The notes under the pieces were generated by a model. It was not told the origin of the DNA. It made no database searches and was given only the letters and a program-made list of their open reading frames with translations. Positions 15,366 through 24,361 of a DNA stretch of 63,089 nt are shown here, one piece after another. The stretch covers positions 1 through 63,089 of IMG/VR virus record IMGVR_UViG_3300009703_000017. One strand, written 5' to 3'. Origin of the DNA: a virus. Each line of letters begins with the position of its first letter. Positions within the stretch are counted from its first letter, which is position 1. Both the position numbers and the translations under genes were made by a program.

Positions 15366-16178
15366 TCAGTTTCGGTTGAATGCTGTAAACGCTGATGCGT
15401 CAAACATTTGTTTACGAGTTGAACCTGTGTTCTCAGTTGCTCCGTAAATGGCTCCAACTGTTAATACATGGTCACGGATGAAGGCGGTTACTGCTCCAAC
15501 TCCGCTCGCTGTGGTGCTGACTAAGTTCCTATGCAGTTCGGTTAAGAACGGCATATTGTCTTCGTTCATCGCTACTAAGTGTTCTTTCACGGACGCTCGC
15601 ACAGATTTTCCTTCGTCACCTTGAGGGAATCTTAGCACGTTAGTTAGAAGCGAGTTAGTCGCTCCGTTCATAGCCGCACTCCAAGTTTTGTATGCTTTGG
15701 TATCGTTTTTCATGCGAGCAAACCATTCTCCTTTATGTGTTTCAATTTCGACCGTCTCAATTGGTGTTAAATCGTTTACCCCTTGAGTCGTTGGTGCCGG
15801 TTGTGGTGTCGGTTGTGGTGCCGGTTGTGGTGTCGGCATAGGTGCCGCTCCCGCCGGTGTCGGTATTACATCAGCGAATAGGTCGCCCCAAAACGCACAA
15901 TTCCTGAAGGTGCTCGCTACCTTTTCAGCGTTAAAGCCGTTCGTCTGTGTGTCAGTTTGCCCGACCCATACTCTCAAGGCCTTGCACACGCTCGTTATGC
16001 TGTGCTCGCTCGCTCCCGTTGCTGCTTCTATGTGCGTCCATGACGCGCCCGTTTTAGCGGGCGCTACACCGTTCAAGGTAATGGTTTTACCATTCGCCTC
16101 GCTTATGCTGACGCACTGTCTGACGACCGGCTCATACGCCTGTCGTATCTGTCCTAACTGTTCTTCATTCATGCTCAT
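15366..16178 (-). CDS. Protein with Pro-rich linker, 270 aa, own promoter
   Basis: Start taken at the ATG (MSMNEEQLGQIRQAYEPVVR) 7-11 nt after AGGAG; a GTG seven codons upstream is possible. Residues 1-95 include an HTH-like stretch (ASEHSITSVCKALRVWVG). A Pro/Gln/Thr linker (PMPTPQPAPQPTPQPAP) joins a second helical domain ending FDASAFTAFNRN. A single-gene transcription unit with TATA promoter and terminator, next to the candidate origin, points to an abundant early regulator or replication protein; this is inference. No family recognised. Confidence 0.72.
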   Translation of the reverse strand: MSMNEEQLGQIRQAYEPVVRQCVSISEANGKTITLNGVAPAKTGASWTHIEAATGASEHSITSVCKALRVWVGQTDTQTNGFNAEKVASTFRNCAFWGDLFADVIPTPAGAAPMPTPQPAPQPTPQPAPTTQGVNDLTPIETVEIETHKGEWFARMKNDTKAYKTWSAAMNGATNSLLTNVLRFPQGDEGKSVRASVKEHLVAMNEDNMPFLTELHRNLVSTTASGVGAVTAFIRDHVLTVGAIYGATENTGSTRKQMFDASAFTAFNRN

Positions 16179-16248
16179 ATTATCTTTTTCTCCTTTCACC
16201 CGCTCCGGCTTTCGTTTGTTTCACCGTTGGGGCTGACTCCTGTTTGCT

Positions 16249-16285
16249 GTGGTTGCTTTATAACCAACCCGACCAAAATCTCGCT
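16249..16285 (-). promoter_or_regulatory. TATA promoter and upstream element of the 270-aa gene
   Basis: Minus strand GGTTGGTTATAAAG followed by CAACCACAGC; TATA core at 16257-16263. It shares the downstream CAACCAC with the other three promoters, but its upstream half differs slightly (GTCGGGTTGG). GAGATTTTGG at 16273-16282 matches the element near 3456. Confidence 0.75.
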
Positions 16286-16401
16286 TTTTGGACTGAATTA
16301 AATGATTACTTAGAGCCAAAAATGAACCGCTCTATTCCATTCACATCGGCGCGCGGGACAAGTAAAACGGTTGAAGAACCAACCATATGGTGAGGGAACG
16401 A

Positions 16402-16650
16402 GAGCGCTCGTTAGAGCGCTCGTAGTATACGAACCCGTGCACAAAGCGCCTGCGCAGTGCGTGCGTAGTGCGTGCGCTACACGGGTGTATGAGCGAGCAC
16501 GTTGGCCTTACCGTGAGCGTATGAGCGCGCCTGTATGCAGGGCTGAGAGCGTGCCTGAGCGTGGCCGAGCGCGCTTGCCATTTACCGCGCTCCGCCACAG
16601 GGCATTTACCACGCTCCCCCCTTAGCCGGAGGAGCGCTCTACGAGCGCTC
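16402..16650. repeat. Two pairs of GAGCGCTC palindromes bounding a GAGCG-rich tract
   Basis: GAGCGCTC occurs at 16402, 16414, 16632 and 16643: two tandem pairs with 4- and 3-nt spacers, about 210 nt apart. The tract between them is dense in GAGCG and GCGTG words and also holds a GCATTTACC direct repeat. No convincing gene. Possible binding sites for a dimeric protein, a packaging site or a second origin. Confidence 0.55.
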
Positions 16651-16702
16651 ATTTACCGTTCTTAGCATCACGCGAACGAAATCTAATTTTTCGTGCGGAG
16701 TA

Positions 16703-16732
16703 GTGTTATTTTATGTAAAAAAAATATAACAC
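16703..16732 (-). terminator. Terminator of the 908-aa gene
   Basis: GTGTTAT and ATAACAC form an inverted repeat around an A8 run (16717-16724), i.e. an oligo-T on the minus strand. It lies 12-40 nt beyond the stop of the gene ending at 16744. Confidence 0.6.
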
Positions 16733-16743
16733 ACGATTTACCT

Positions 16744-19470
16744 TCACTGTTGGTGCTTTCTGCGAGCCACGGCTATTCTGCCCGGCCATTGGCCCGAAGT
16801 AAGAGTCTGTCGCCGCAACATTGAGTCGCGCGCTCTCGCACCCATCATTTCACGATACGCCTGTTCCTTTTCTTTGAGGGTTGCCCCTGCTCTCCCCGCT
16901 CGCTGAACCACCGCATATAACGAGCGGAGGTGGTCGGGTAGTTCGGCCATCACTCGCTCTTTGGCTTCAGTATATCTATCTGTGTTCCAATCAAAGCCAC
17001 TACCCATCCCAGCGGCTTCTCTCTCTTTCTTTTGTTTTCGTCTGAATGAGTCTGTGACTTGACTCATGACTTGTTGGAGCATGTTTTTCGTAGCAAGATA
17101 GCCGGACTCGGGGAATTGTGCTGTATAGGCCGCATGTTCAGTAGCGGCGGTAGCCTTTGGGGTTGTGCTGTATTCACCGACAATACCTTTCTCCCTCAAA
17201 AAATCATTGACCTCATCAGCAGTGACTGCGTGACCGTATTCGTGAGCCGCGACTCGGCCGAACATATTACCGGGGGCCTCCGCGAATATCTTTTCTGTGT
17301 TTTCTTCGTGTTGCCTATCCGCTTCCTCTTTTTCTTCGTGAGTCATGCTGGGTTCCCACGGAATTGCTTGGAGCCTTTTACGATTGATTTGGTCTGCGTA
17401 ATTCCATATCCCCCGCTCACCGACATTGACTACATCAAAGTTCCCATCATAGAATGACCGGCTTGGTTTATGACCGTCATAGAGCCACTCGGGTTCACCT
17501 TCAACGAGGGAGTCGGTAGGATTGTCTGACTTTCTTACTCCGACCGATTTCTGCATCTTGTCGGCGGCCATCTGCATAATCGCTTGGTAGTTCTGAGCGT
17601 CTTCGGGCATATCGTACAAGTGAGGATGTAAGTAGTCGGGGTCTTGTCTTTGCAGTATCTCTTCAGCGAAGCCTTCGTGGTAGAGGGGACGGCCGTAGCC
17701 ACAAGCGGTGCAGTGTTCACGGGGGTTCCAATCCGTTGTTCCCGGTTCTGGTCCCCATTCGTTCCCCGAGCATATCCTGCATGGGCCTGTATGGGGCTGC
17801 GTTGTATTGTGGATATGGTCGCGCATTTCGCTCAAGGCTGCTTGCACGGTAGGGCTGGGATGAGTTTCAGTGGTACCCGCGAGCATGTTCACGAGGTCAT
17901 CATGAGTCTTTTTCTGCGCTTCCCGTACCTGTCTCGCCTGTTCCGCTATTCTATTTTTCTCTTCTAGCCGTGCCTGCTGTGCTGGCCCCAACGCTTCAAC
18001 CAAGGCATCAAAGACCCACAGTGGCGGTCTTTTCCAATTGATGTTAGGGTTTTTGCTCCGTATCGCATCCATAGCCGCCCGCATCTCGTCTTCGGGTACA
18101 TCGTCCAAGTCATATCGGTCTTTCTTTGGTAGGTTCTGTAGCACCTCTTGGAAGTCGGCATAGTTGTCGGAGTTCTCTGATTTTCTTACTCCGACCGATT
18201 TGAGCGTGCCGCGTCCTTTGAAGTGGCGAGCACGGTTGGCGTGAGGGTCTTCTGCTACGAGGGTGTGCTGTTTGGTGTGCGACATATCCTTGCCGCCTTT
18301 GCCATAGACGCCGCGCTTACGGCGTTCTCTGATTAACTCCTCACGGTACTTGATACGGTCCGGCTTCTTTTGGTATTCCGCTTGGTACGCTCGTTTGTGT
18401 CGTAGGGCGTTCGGTGACGTGGCGTGCTTGGATACGAGAACGCCCGCGCTGCCGTGGCCTGCTGTGAATGTATCACCGGAGAACTGCTGTCCGGCACAGG
18501 CGTCCCACTCTTGGAGTATTTTGGGCGGTATTTCATCTAAGGTTGGGGCGATATCTGTGCCCCAGTTGTTATCGTTCCATACTTCAATGGACGCCCTCAG
18601 TTCCTCGCAATTCTGGTTAGCATCTTCCATAAACCACGAATAACCGATACTCGGAACAGTGTCACTATATTGGGTCAAATACTCAATCCATGCGGTTCTC
18701 GCTTCTTCACAGCACTGGTCATTCTCTTCCATAGACACGCCTGTCCCTACATCAAGCGAATCATCTGTCTCCGGTGGCGCTTCCTCAACCTGCCGAGTCT
18801 CAAAAGATGGCTCTTGTCCATATTGTTTGACGAGAACCCACTCGTTCGCTTCATCATCATAGCGGTATTGCGGTCCTACGGGTTCGGGTTTTGATTGCAG
18901 GATGGTGTTCAATTCATTGAACTCGTCTTCGTCCAACTCTCCTCCTTCTGCTAATTCTCGCTCAATTTGTTTCAGGCGTTCGCGCGCTTGCCCCTTCTCT
19001 TCTTCGGAGTGCGGCGCTTCGCTCATCACCTGAGCGGGCGGTGCTGCTAGAGACTGAAAGACAAGCGAACGTGGGTCTATGTTTTCGCCTTGTATCGCTC
19101 GCATACCTGTCTCTTCGGTTTCTCCGGTGTCTACAGGCCCGTGTGCCATTTCTCCTTGAGGTTCGTTGCCTCTGACTCCTACGAGATAGCCACCCGGTCC
19201 GCCTTGTGTCATACCGCGCCCCCATCTTCTTGCATCGGTTTTGGCTTTTTCGTCTGCCCCGACCCCCGTCCACATTCGCCTGTCTTTGTCAGGCTTACCA
19301 CTCATTATTCGGACTACGTCAGGTTTGCTACCGGAATGCCATTGTTGCACCGGCTTGACACCTGTCCAGCCTCCTGTTTCGTCTAACGATTCATCGTGCA
19401 TAGGTAGGGTGTGCTGGCTTGGAGGATGATTGCGCTTTCTGTTGAAGATTCCCTTCGTCAGGCGTATCAT
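16744..19470 (-). CDS. Large protein with HEYGH metallopeptidase-like motif and zinc site
   Basis: 908 aa; the start could instead be Met24 (MHDESLDETG, 19401), because the first 23 residues face the divergent gene. Visible elements: acidic, probably disordered residues 100-260; SVGVRKSEN near 425 and SVGVRKSDN near 645, nearly identical words at apparent domain borders; CRICSG and CTACGYG (about 565-595), a zinc ribbon; and AAHEYGHAVTADE with HEYGH at 743-747, the HExxH signature of zinc metallopeptidases. It is the only long minus-strand gene beside the late region. A virion-borne or lysis-related protease is conceivable; the peptidase call rests on one motif. Confidence 0.68.
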   Translation of the reverse strand: MIRLTKGIFNRKRNHPPSQHTLPMHDESLDETGGWTGVKPVQQWHSGSKPDVVRIMSGKPDKDRRMWTGVGADEKAKTDARRWGRGMTQGGPGGYLVGVRGNEPQGEMAHGPVDTGETEETGMRAIQGENIDPRSLVFQSLAAPPAQVMSEAPHSEEEKGQARERLKQIERELAEGGELDEDEFNELNTILQSKPEPVGPQYRYDDEANEWVLVKQYGQEPSFETRQVEEAPPETDDSLDVGTGVSMEENDQCCEEARTAWIEYLTQYSDTVPSIGYSWFMEDANQNCEELRASIEVWNDNNWGTDIAPTLDEIPPKILQEWDACAGQQFSGDTFTAGHGSAGVLVSKHATSPNALRHKRAYQAEYQKKPDRIKYREELIRERRKRGVYGKGGKDMSHTKQHTLVAEDPHANRARHFKGRGTLKSVGVRKSENSDNYADFQEVLQNLPKKDRYDLDDVPEDEMRAAMDAIRSKNPNINWKRPPLWVFDALVEALGPAQQARLEEKNRIAEQARQVREAQKKTHDDLVNMLAGTTETHPSPTVQAALSEMRDHIHNTTQPHTGPCRICSGNEWGPEPGTTDWNPREHCTACGYGRPLYHEGFAEEILQRQDPDYLHPHLYDMPEDAQNYQAIMQMAADKMQKSVGVRKSDNPTDSLVEGEPEWLYDGHKPSRSFYDGNFDVVNVGERGIWNYADQINRKRLQAIPWEPSMTHEEKEEADRQHEENTEKIFAEAPGNMFGRVAAHEYGHAVTADEVNDFLREKGIVGEYSTTPKATAATEHAAYTAQFPESGYLATKNMLQQVMSQVTDSFRRKQKKEREAAGMGSGFDWNTDRYTEAKERVMAELPDHLRSLYAVVQRAGRAGATLKEKEQAYREMMGARARDSMLRRQTLTSGQWPGRIAVARRKHQQ

Positions 19471-19497
19471 AGTGGGCGGAGGGGGGTCGCAACCTTG

Positions 19498-20646
19498 ATG
19501 GTTACGGAGGGTGTCGGGCGGTTGATGGCCGACCCGCTGCGCTCCGCTTGGTTGACCCTTAAGGGTGTGGAAGAGGACGTGGCGCGCTCAAAATGGTTGC
19601 AGGGTTTGATTGATGAGAAGCGTGATGAAATCGTACAGGAGCGACCTGCGAGAAGGGCTGCTGAGCGGTTGCATGCTCACGATAGAGAGGAGGCCGAGCG
19701 AGAGAAAGCCAAGCGTCTAGAACAGGCGTCTGAGTGGGCTACCGAGGATTATGGAGACGAGTTAGACTATATTCGTCAGATGCGGCAGGAGTATCCTGAC
19801 GAGTACGATGATTGGGTTCACGAGCAGTACGGCCGTGACCCGCTGGCTGAGGAGGATGCTGAGGAAAACCCGTTCGCTGAGGACAAGTCGGGTAGCGATT
19901 TAGAACATTTGCGTCAAATCAAGGAACAGCACCCCGAGGACTACGAGAATTGGGTTCGTATTGAGCACGGTGGCGTAGACCCGTTGAGTGAAGAATCGTT
20001 CGGTGGTTATGCTGGTGACGACAGTGAACCGCTAAGTTTGCTTGGAGGAGGTGCAAGTTCCGGTCGTAGATTGGACCCTGTCACAGGTGAATATGTTGAC
20101 GAAGACGAAGACGAAGACGGAATCAAACCGCTAGAAGCAGGAGCGAGCGTCAGTGATGCTTTGAACCATCCTCGTACCAAACTCTCTCAAGGATTCGTTA
20201 CCGAAGAGCGGTGGAATCCTGAAACAGGTGAATACGAGGAAGTACAAGTCCCTAAAGGTACTGCTGCCTCTGGTAGGGTTGCCGCTACGCGTAGCGCTCC
20301 GAAGGCTCAAGGGAAGGGGGCGAAACGGTACAAGGCCAAGGATTGGGGCGAAGCGGCGTTGTCCGCTCAGCATGGTTTTGCTGAACTGTTGTCTATTATT
20401 GACGGTGGTCGTGAAGTAATGCCGAGCGGTAAGACTCAGCCATTCGTCGCTGGCGAGGCGGGTCAGGCTCATACAGCATTCGCTCCGCCCGCTTTCCCCG
20501 CCCCACCGGGCATGGTGAAGGTTGGGATGCCGAGCGGCCAAGTGACCAAACCTCCTTTTGTCCGAATCATACCTTCAACTACTTTTGATGAAGTTGACCC
20601 TCGTCAGTTAAATTGGCCGCCCGATGCCGAGGAGGGTGATGCCTAA
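19498..20646 (+). CDS. Acidic disordered protein opening the late region
   Basis: 382 aa from the ATG 11 nt after GGAGGGGGG; upstream in-frame GTG/ATG codons (19411, 19426) overlap the divergent gene. Near the amino end is DPLRSAWLTLKGV, a copy of the AWxxLK peptide. Two related Asp/Tyr/Trp segments follow (IRQMRQEYPDEYDDWVHEQY; LRQIKEQHPEDYENWVRIEH), then LDPVTGEYVDED and RWNPETGEYEEV. Highly acidic. Probably a virion or scaffold-associated protein. It overlaps the next gene by one base (TAATG). Confidence 0.72.
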   Translation: MVTEGVGRLMADPLRSAWLTLKGVEEDVARSKWLQGLIDEKRDEIVQERPARRAAERLHAHDREEAEREKAKRLEQASEWATEDYGDELDYIRQMRQEYPDEYDDWVHEQYGRDPLAEEDAEENPFAEDKSGSDLEHLRQIKEQHPEDYENWVRIEHGGVDPLSEESFGGYAGDDSEPLSLLGGGASSGRRLDPVTGEYVDEDEDEDGIKPLEAGASVSDALNHPRTKLSQGFVTEERWNPETGEYEEVQVPKGTAASGRVAATRSAPKAQGKGAKRYKAKDWGEAALSAQHGFAELLSIIDGGREVMPSGKTQPFVAGEAGQAHTAFAPPAFPAPPGMVKVGMPSGQVTKPPFVRIIPSTTFDEVDPRQLNWPPDAEEGDA

Positions 20647-23471
20647 TGTACGTGATTGTGAAAAACGAGGAGGAGAGTTTGGACGAACAGAAATTAGAGT
20701 CCCTAAACGATTTGGTAGGCGTAAAGGACGTCCCGATGATAACTGACCCGCTTGAGGCTCACGAGATTGCTCAGCGCGGTAGCATGCCTTTGATGCCGGA
20801 GGGGACCAAGGGTTGCCCGGAGTGCCAAAACGCTCGGGTTCGTGATTATGTCAAACACCCGCCGCATTTTACTCGGTCGCGTGTTCACGTGAACCACAAT
20901 CCTAGCAAAGAGTCTAATCCTCAACACAGGCGACTACCGGACGGCAGGATGACCAAAGACGACTTGTTTGGTGTTGACGTCCCGCACCCTGACGATGAGG
21001 AGCACAATTCTGAAGGTGGGTGGTTCCATGTAGGCTCATTCGGTAATACTTGGGGTGATGACGGTAAAACTACGCATAGCGCTCCGGGCATGACAGAAGC
21101 ACAGGTGAGGCGTTATCTTGAGTATTTGTTTGAGGACGCTCCCGGTAAAGGGGCATTCTACGATACTGATTTGAACAAAGAGTTGGGTATCGGTCACCCG
21201 AGCACCGGACTTATGGCCCATGACGGGTCTCACCCTCCGCTGACTTGGTTTCATCCGAGAGAGGACAGTTCTTGGGGCGCTAAGTGGAGTCCGCAACATC
21301 AGAACGTGACGAAGACTGTTAAAGACGTTAAAGGTAAGACAAAACGCGTGGGGGTTGTTCCTCTGCTTGACCCTGAAGGTAATCAGATTATTGACCCTGA
21401 GACGGGCAAACCTATGATGGGGAAGGGTAGGGCCGAGCGGCAAAAAGTGGGCAAAGGTGCACGAAAAGGCGGACTTGGTACTGAAACGTTCCCCGATTTA
21501 GGTCGCGCTCTTCGGTTCTATAAGAATCACGTTCTTAATCATAAGCAGGACGCGGTGCAACGCGAGCAGGACTACGCTCTATATCACCCTGAATTACATA
21601 CAGCGCTCTCTAACGGGTTGCGTGTAGGTCAAACACCTTGCACATTGTGTCTCGGTCATGGTACAACCACGGGTAATAATTTGTTGTCGTATCTTGGTGG
21701 TGATGCTAAAATGCAGCGTTATGGTTCGGTTAATTCTCATGCTGACATCGCTGATGGTCAAATGCTAGGTGCTACCGGTAGCGTGGACGAGGCTCATGAG
21801 AACCACGAAGGGGAGCGCTCTACAATCAACCACGAATTGATGGAACATTCCGGTCCGTTCGGTCAAGCGGGTTGGTCTACACCTGAAGACCCGCTGAGCG
21901 ACCTTATGGATAACCCTCATGCTGAATATCTATGTTTGCGGTGTGCAGGTACAGGCGTGTGTTCTACCTGTGGTGGCGACAAGACTATTGATACTATCAA
22001 ACCTAACCAAGACGCCGAAGAATACGCTCAGACTCAGCGTCAGGCTTCCAAGTATAAGCACGCTCATTCTCTAGCGCGACACGGTCAGCCGTTCGGAGCG
22101 GTCAGCGGTCAGCCGTGGTTGCGACCCGGCAAGGTACCGGTAATCGGTGGTGGTGGGGCGATGCAAGACACTCCGTCGTTCCTTCAAACCGAACCCGGTG
22201 AAGGGCAGTTTGGCCTGCGCGAGCAATTCGTAAAACCACCGCAGCCTCAACGACAGACAGTGGGTGTCCGTCACGGCCACCCGAAGCAGTATAAACCCGA
22301 ATTAGGCTCCGGTACAGGATTCGCTCCGGCTACTCATCCGGGTACGATGGCTGCTTCGTTGCCACTAAAACCCGAAACTCCGTACGGTCCTGCTGACAAA
22401 ATGTCGTTCGCTCAACTTATAGGGAGCGGTCTATATCCTGAAGGAGCGACCGGTGTCGGTAATGAAGATGTTACCCATCCTACCGACCCGCTCGGTACTA
22501 TGAATTGGGTAAAGGTTGTTGACCCGGAGACAGGTGAAGAGACTTCTCGGTTGGAGACGAGCGGTGGTGTGTTGAACTTACCCGGTGGGTTAGAACATTG
22601 GGCAGGCCGCGGCGCTCCTACGTTTGATACCGCGGCTACTCATGGTGTTCCGAGCGCTCAAACTCCAATCCCTCTACCTGTTCAGTCCGAGGTACCCGTG
22701 CCTAGTCAGATTCCGCCCCCTCAACCTGTTGAACAAGAACCCGAGATTGATTACTACCACCAATACGAGTCTAATGACAAGCGAGGGTTCACCCTTGATG
22801 AGAACTTCAAGACTCCTTTTGAGCAAAGTGATATGCATGCTTCTAAGTGGGAAGGTACCGATATACCAACTCATTATCAGTACCCGAAGAAGGATTTAAT
22901 CGGTTGGGATTCTGCTACCGGGTTGGACCCTGAGCAGGTGCATGCGGGCTGGGAAGAGTCTTTGGGCAGGCTTGATAGGGGCGCTGAATATCTTGGGATG
23001 GACAAAGACCAAGTCAACGAAGAGAAGACTAAGATTTGGCAGGAAATGATGAGCCATTATAGGTCGGCAGAGCGCGCTGAACAGAAGTTTGTCCGTTCGC
23101 AGATTTACAGACGCCCGAACGATGTTTGGTCTGACCCCGGTGAGAGATTTATGGATGCTGCTTTGAAAGGTCATCAAGATTTGGCCGAACTGTATGAGAA
23201 AAGTGGAAGTGAAGACATACTAACTTCCCCGATAGCCGAACGCGCTCTATATCGTACAATCAAGAGCATTCATCCTGATTGGGAACCGAGCGAAGACGTT
23301 GAAACTCTTACGCCTCGCGAAGAGTTAGTCGGTAAAGGGGAACCGATAGATGTAGCATGGTCTATACTGAAATCTTATGCGACAGACAGGCATAGGGGTA
23401 GACGGGCCGGGGGCGTACGACAAATTGCGTCCTTGTCGTCTCTCAACTACCCGCCCTCGGTCCACCTTTGA
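20646..23471 (+). CDS. Large late protein with DnaJ-like zinc motifs
   Basis: 941 aa. Residues about 57-62 hold GCPECQN; about 331 CTLCLGHG; about 433-446 CLRCAGTGVCSTCGGD. This CxxCxGxG spacing is like the DnaJ zinc finger, though no J-domain is seen. Much of the rest is Gly/Pro/His-rich and probably unstructured. Near the end is EPIDVAWSILK, another copy of the AWxxLK peptide. The last 27 residues look non-protein-like and overlie an RNA-structure-prone stretch. Likely a virion or assembly protein; family unknown. Confidence 0.72.
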   Translation: MYVIVKNEEESLDEQKLESLNDLVGVKDVPMITDPLEAHEIAQRGSMPLMPEGTKGCPECQNARVRDYVKHPPHFTRSRVHVNHNPSKESNPQHRRLPDGRMTKDDLFGVDVPHPDDEEHNSEGGWFHVGSFGNTWGDDGKTTHSAPGMTEAQVRRYLEYLFEDAPGKGAFYDTDLNKELGIGHPSTGLMAHDGSHPPLTWFHPREDSSWGAKWSPQHQNVTKTVKDVKGKTKRVGVVPLLDPEGNQIIDPETGKPMMGKGRAERQKVGKGARKGGLGTETFPDLGRALRFYKNHVLNHKQDAVQREQDYALYHPELHTALSNGLRVGQTPCTLCLGHGTTTGNNLLSYLGGDAKMQRYGSVNSHADIADGQMLGATGSVDEAHENHEGERSTINHELMEHSGPFGQAGWSTPEDPLSDLMDNPHAEYLCLRCAGTGVCSTCGGDKTIDTIKPNQDAEEYAQTQRQASKYKHAHSLARHGQPFGAVSGQPWLRPGKVPVIGGGGAMQDTPSFLQTEPGEGQFGLREQFVKPPQPQRQTVGVRHGHPKQYKPELGSGTGFAPATHPGTMAASLPLKPETPYGPADKMSFAQLIGSGLYPEGATGVGNEDVTHPTDPLGTMNWVKVVDPETGEETSRLETSGGVLNLPGGLEHWAGRGAPTFDTAATHGVPSAQTPIPLPVQSEVPVPSQIPPPQPVEQEPEIDYYHQYESNDKRGFTLDENFKTPFEQSDMHASKWEGTDIPTHYQYPKKDLIGWDSATGLDPEQVHAGWEESLGRLDRGAEYLGMDKDQVNEEKTKIWQEMMSHYRSAERAEQKFVRSQIYRRPNDVWSDPGERFMDAALKGHQDLAELYEKSGSEDILTSPIAERALYRTIKSIHPDWEPSEDVETLTPREELVGKGEPIDVAWSILKSYATDRHRGRRAGGVRQIASLSSLNYPPSVHL

Positions 23472-23492
23472 GCGGTATCCCCTAAAGGGGAT
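23396..23492 (+). terminator. Structured 3' region and terminator-like hairpin
   Basis: GGGTAG/CTACCC (23396/23447) encloses ACGACAA/TTGTCGT (23417/23433). Just past the stop, TATCCCC-TAAA-GGGGATA (23475-23492) is a perfect 7-bp hairpin. No oligo-T follows, so partial termination or mRNA end protection is as likely as full stop. Confidence 0.5.
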
Positions 23493-23533
23493 AAGAGTTC
23501 TAATGATATTGGGTTAATCGGAACGACGCTCTT

Positions 23534-24100
23534 ATGAACCAAAGCGGTAGTCGCTATTTGAGAGGCGAGATGATGCAGACGCTGGGCGCAGGGCCGAATA
23601 GAGGTAATGAAGACGAATTGAAGGTAATGGGTTTAATTGCCTTTGTGAGTATGTTGGTAGGAGCGGCGATAGCCGTGTTTGATGCGCGATTATGGCTCCG
23701 AATGGAAGATTCTGTGTACACTAACGCACTGACTTATACAATGGGAGCGTTCACTTTACAGGGTATCTCTTATTTCATTTACAAAATGTTAATGCAGGAT
23801 TCCATGGACAGCAGGGCTACGTTTGCTCGGCAACAGAAGGAGAGGGATAGGCGAGTTATGCAGATGCAGCAAATGTTCTCCGGTAGGCAATTGGAACAAG
23901 AATTACGGTTACAGGAATTACAACTTGAGGCTCAACTGAAGATGCTTGAGCATAATCCTGAAGCGGTGATGGCTAAAGTGGCTGAACCGCCGCGCGAGGA
24001 TTTCGCACCGTCCGCTCCGGCTCACGAAGCCAAGTCCGACCAACCGTTAGACCTCGGTGCGGGTAAGGTAGCAGAATCTAAAACGAAAGGTAAGAAGTGA
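23534..24100 (+). CDS. Two-pass membrane protein with coiled-coil tail
   Basis: 188 aa. Two hydrophobic segments at about 31-50 (MGLIAFVSMLVGAAIAVFD) and 66-85 (TYTMGAFTLQGISYFIYKML), then a long Gln/Glu/Leu coiled coil (about 95-145) and a charged tail ending KTKGKK. First of a cluster of membrane proteins around an Arf-like GTPase. Both ends probably face the same side. No family recognised. Confidence 0.75.
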   Translation: MNQSGSRYLRGEMMQTLGAGPNRGNEDELKVMGLIAFVSMLVGAAIAVFDARLWLRMEDSVYTNALTYTMGAFTLQGISYFIYKMLMQDSMDSRATFARQQKERDRRVMQMQQMFSGRQLEQELRLQELQLEAQLKMLEHNPEAVMAKVAEPPREDFAPSAPAHEAKSDQPLDLGAGKVAESKTKGKK

Positions 24101-24106
24101 TGGAGA

Positions 24107-24349
24107 ATGGGTTGGCTGTTCAAGACCCCGAGCGACGACGCCGTTGAGAAGACGATGAGGGCTTGGCATACTCAAAACCTTGTAGACCGTGAATATCAAC
24201 GGTTTTTCGGTTGGTTAAAGGTCTTAATCGCGGTTTTCATCACTACGTTTGTTATTTCAGCGTTTGAGTTTTATTACGGTTCAAGCATTTGGGAAGCATC
24301 AGTTACCCGTATTGGGGATTGGGCTGGCGAACAACTTTCGCGGTTGTGA
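24107..24349 (+). CDS. Small single-pass membrane protein
   Basis: 80 aa. A charged amino half (TPSDDAVEKTMRAWHTQNLV), one transmembrane segment at about 38-57 (WLKVLIAVFITTFVISAFEF), then a short tail. Six nucleotides after the preceding membrane protein, and just before the GTPase gene. A partner or anchor for the GTPase is plausible. Confidence 0.72.
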   Translation: MGWLFKTPSDDAVEKTMRAWHTQNLVDREYQRFFGWLKVLIAVFITTFVISAFEFYYGSSIWEASVTRIGDWAGEQLSRL

Positions 24350-24361
24350 TGCCCGTTGACG

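Noticed and set aside
14482-16743. tRNA genes in the non-coding stretches
   Set aside because: No segment with a T-loop GTTCRA and matching acceptor arms was found; the stems seen are nested, not cloverleaf.
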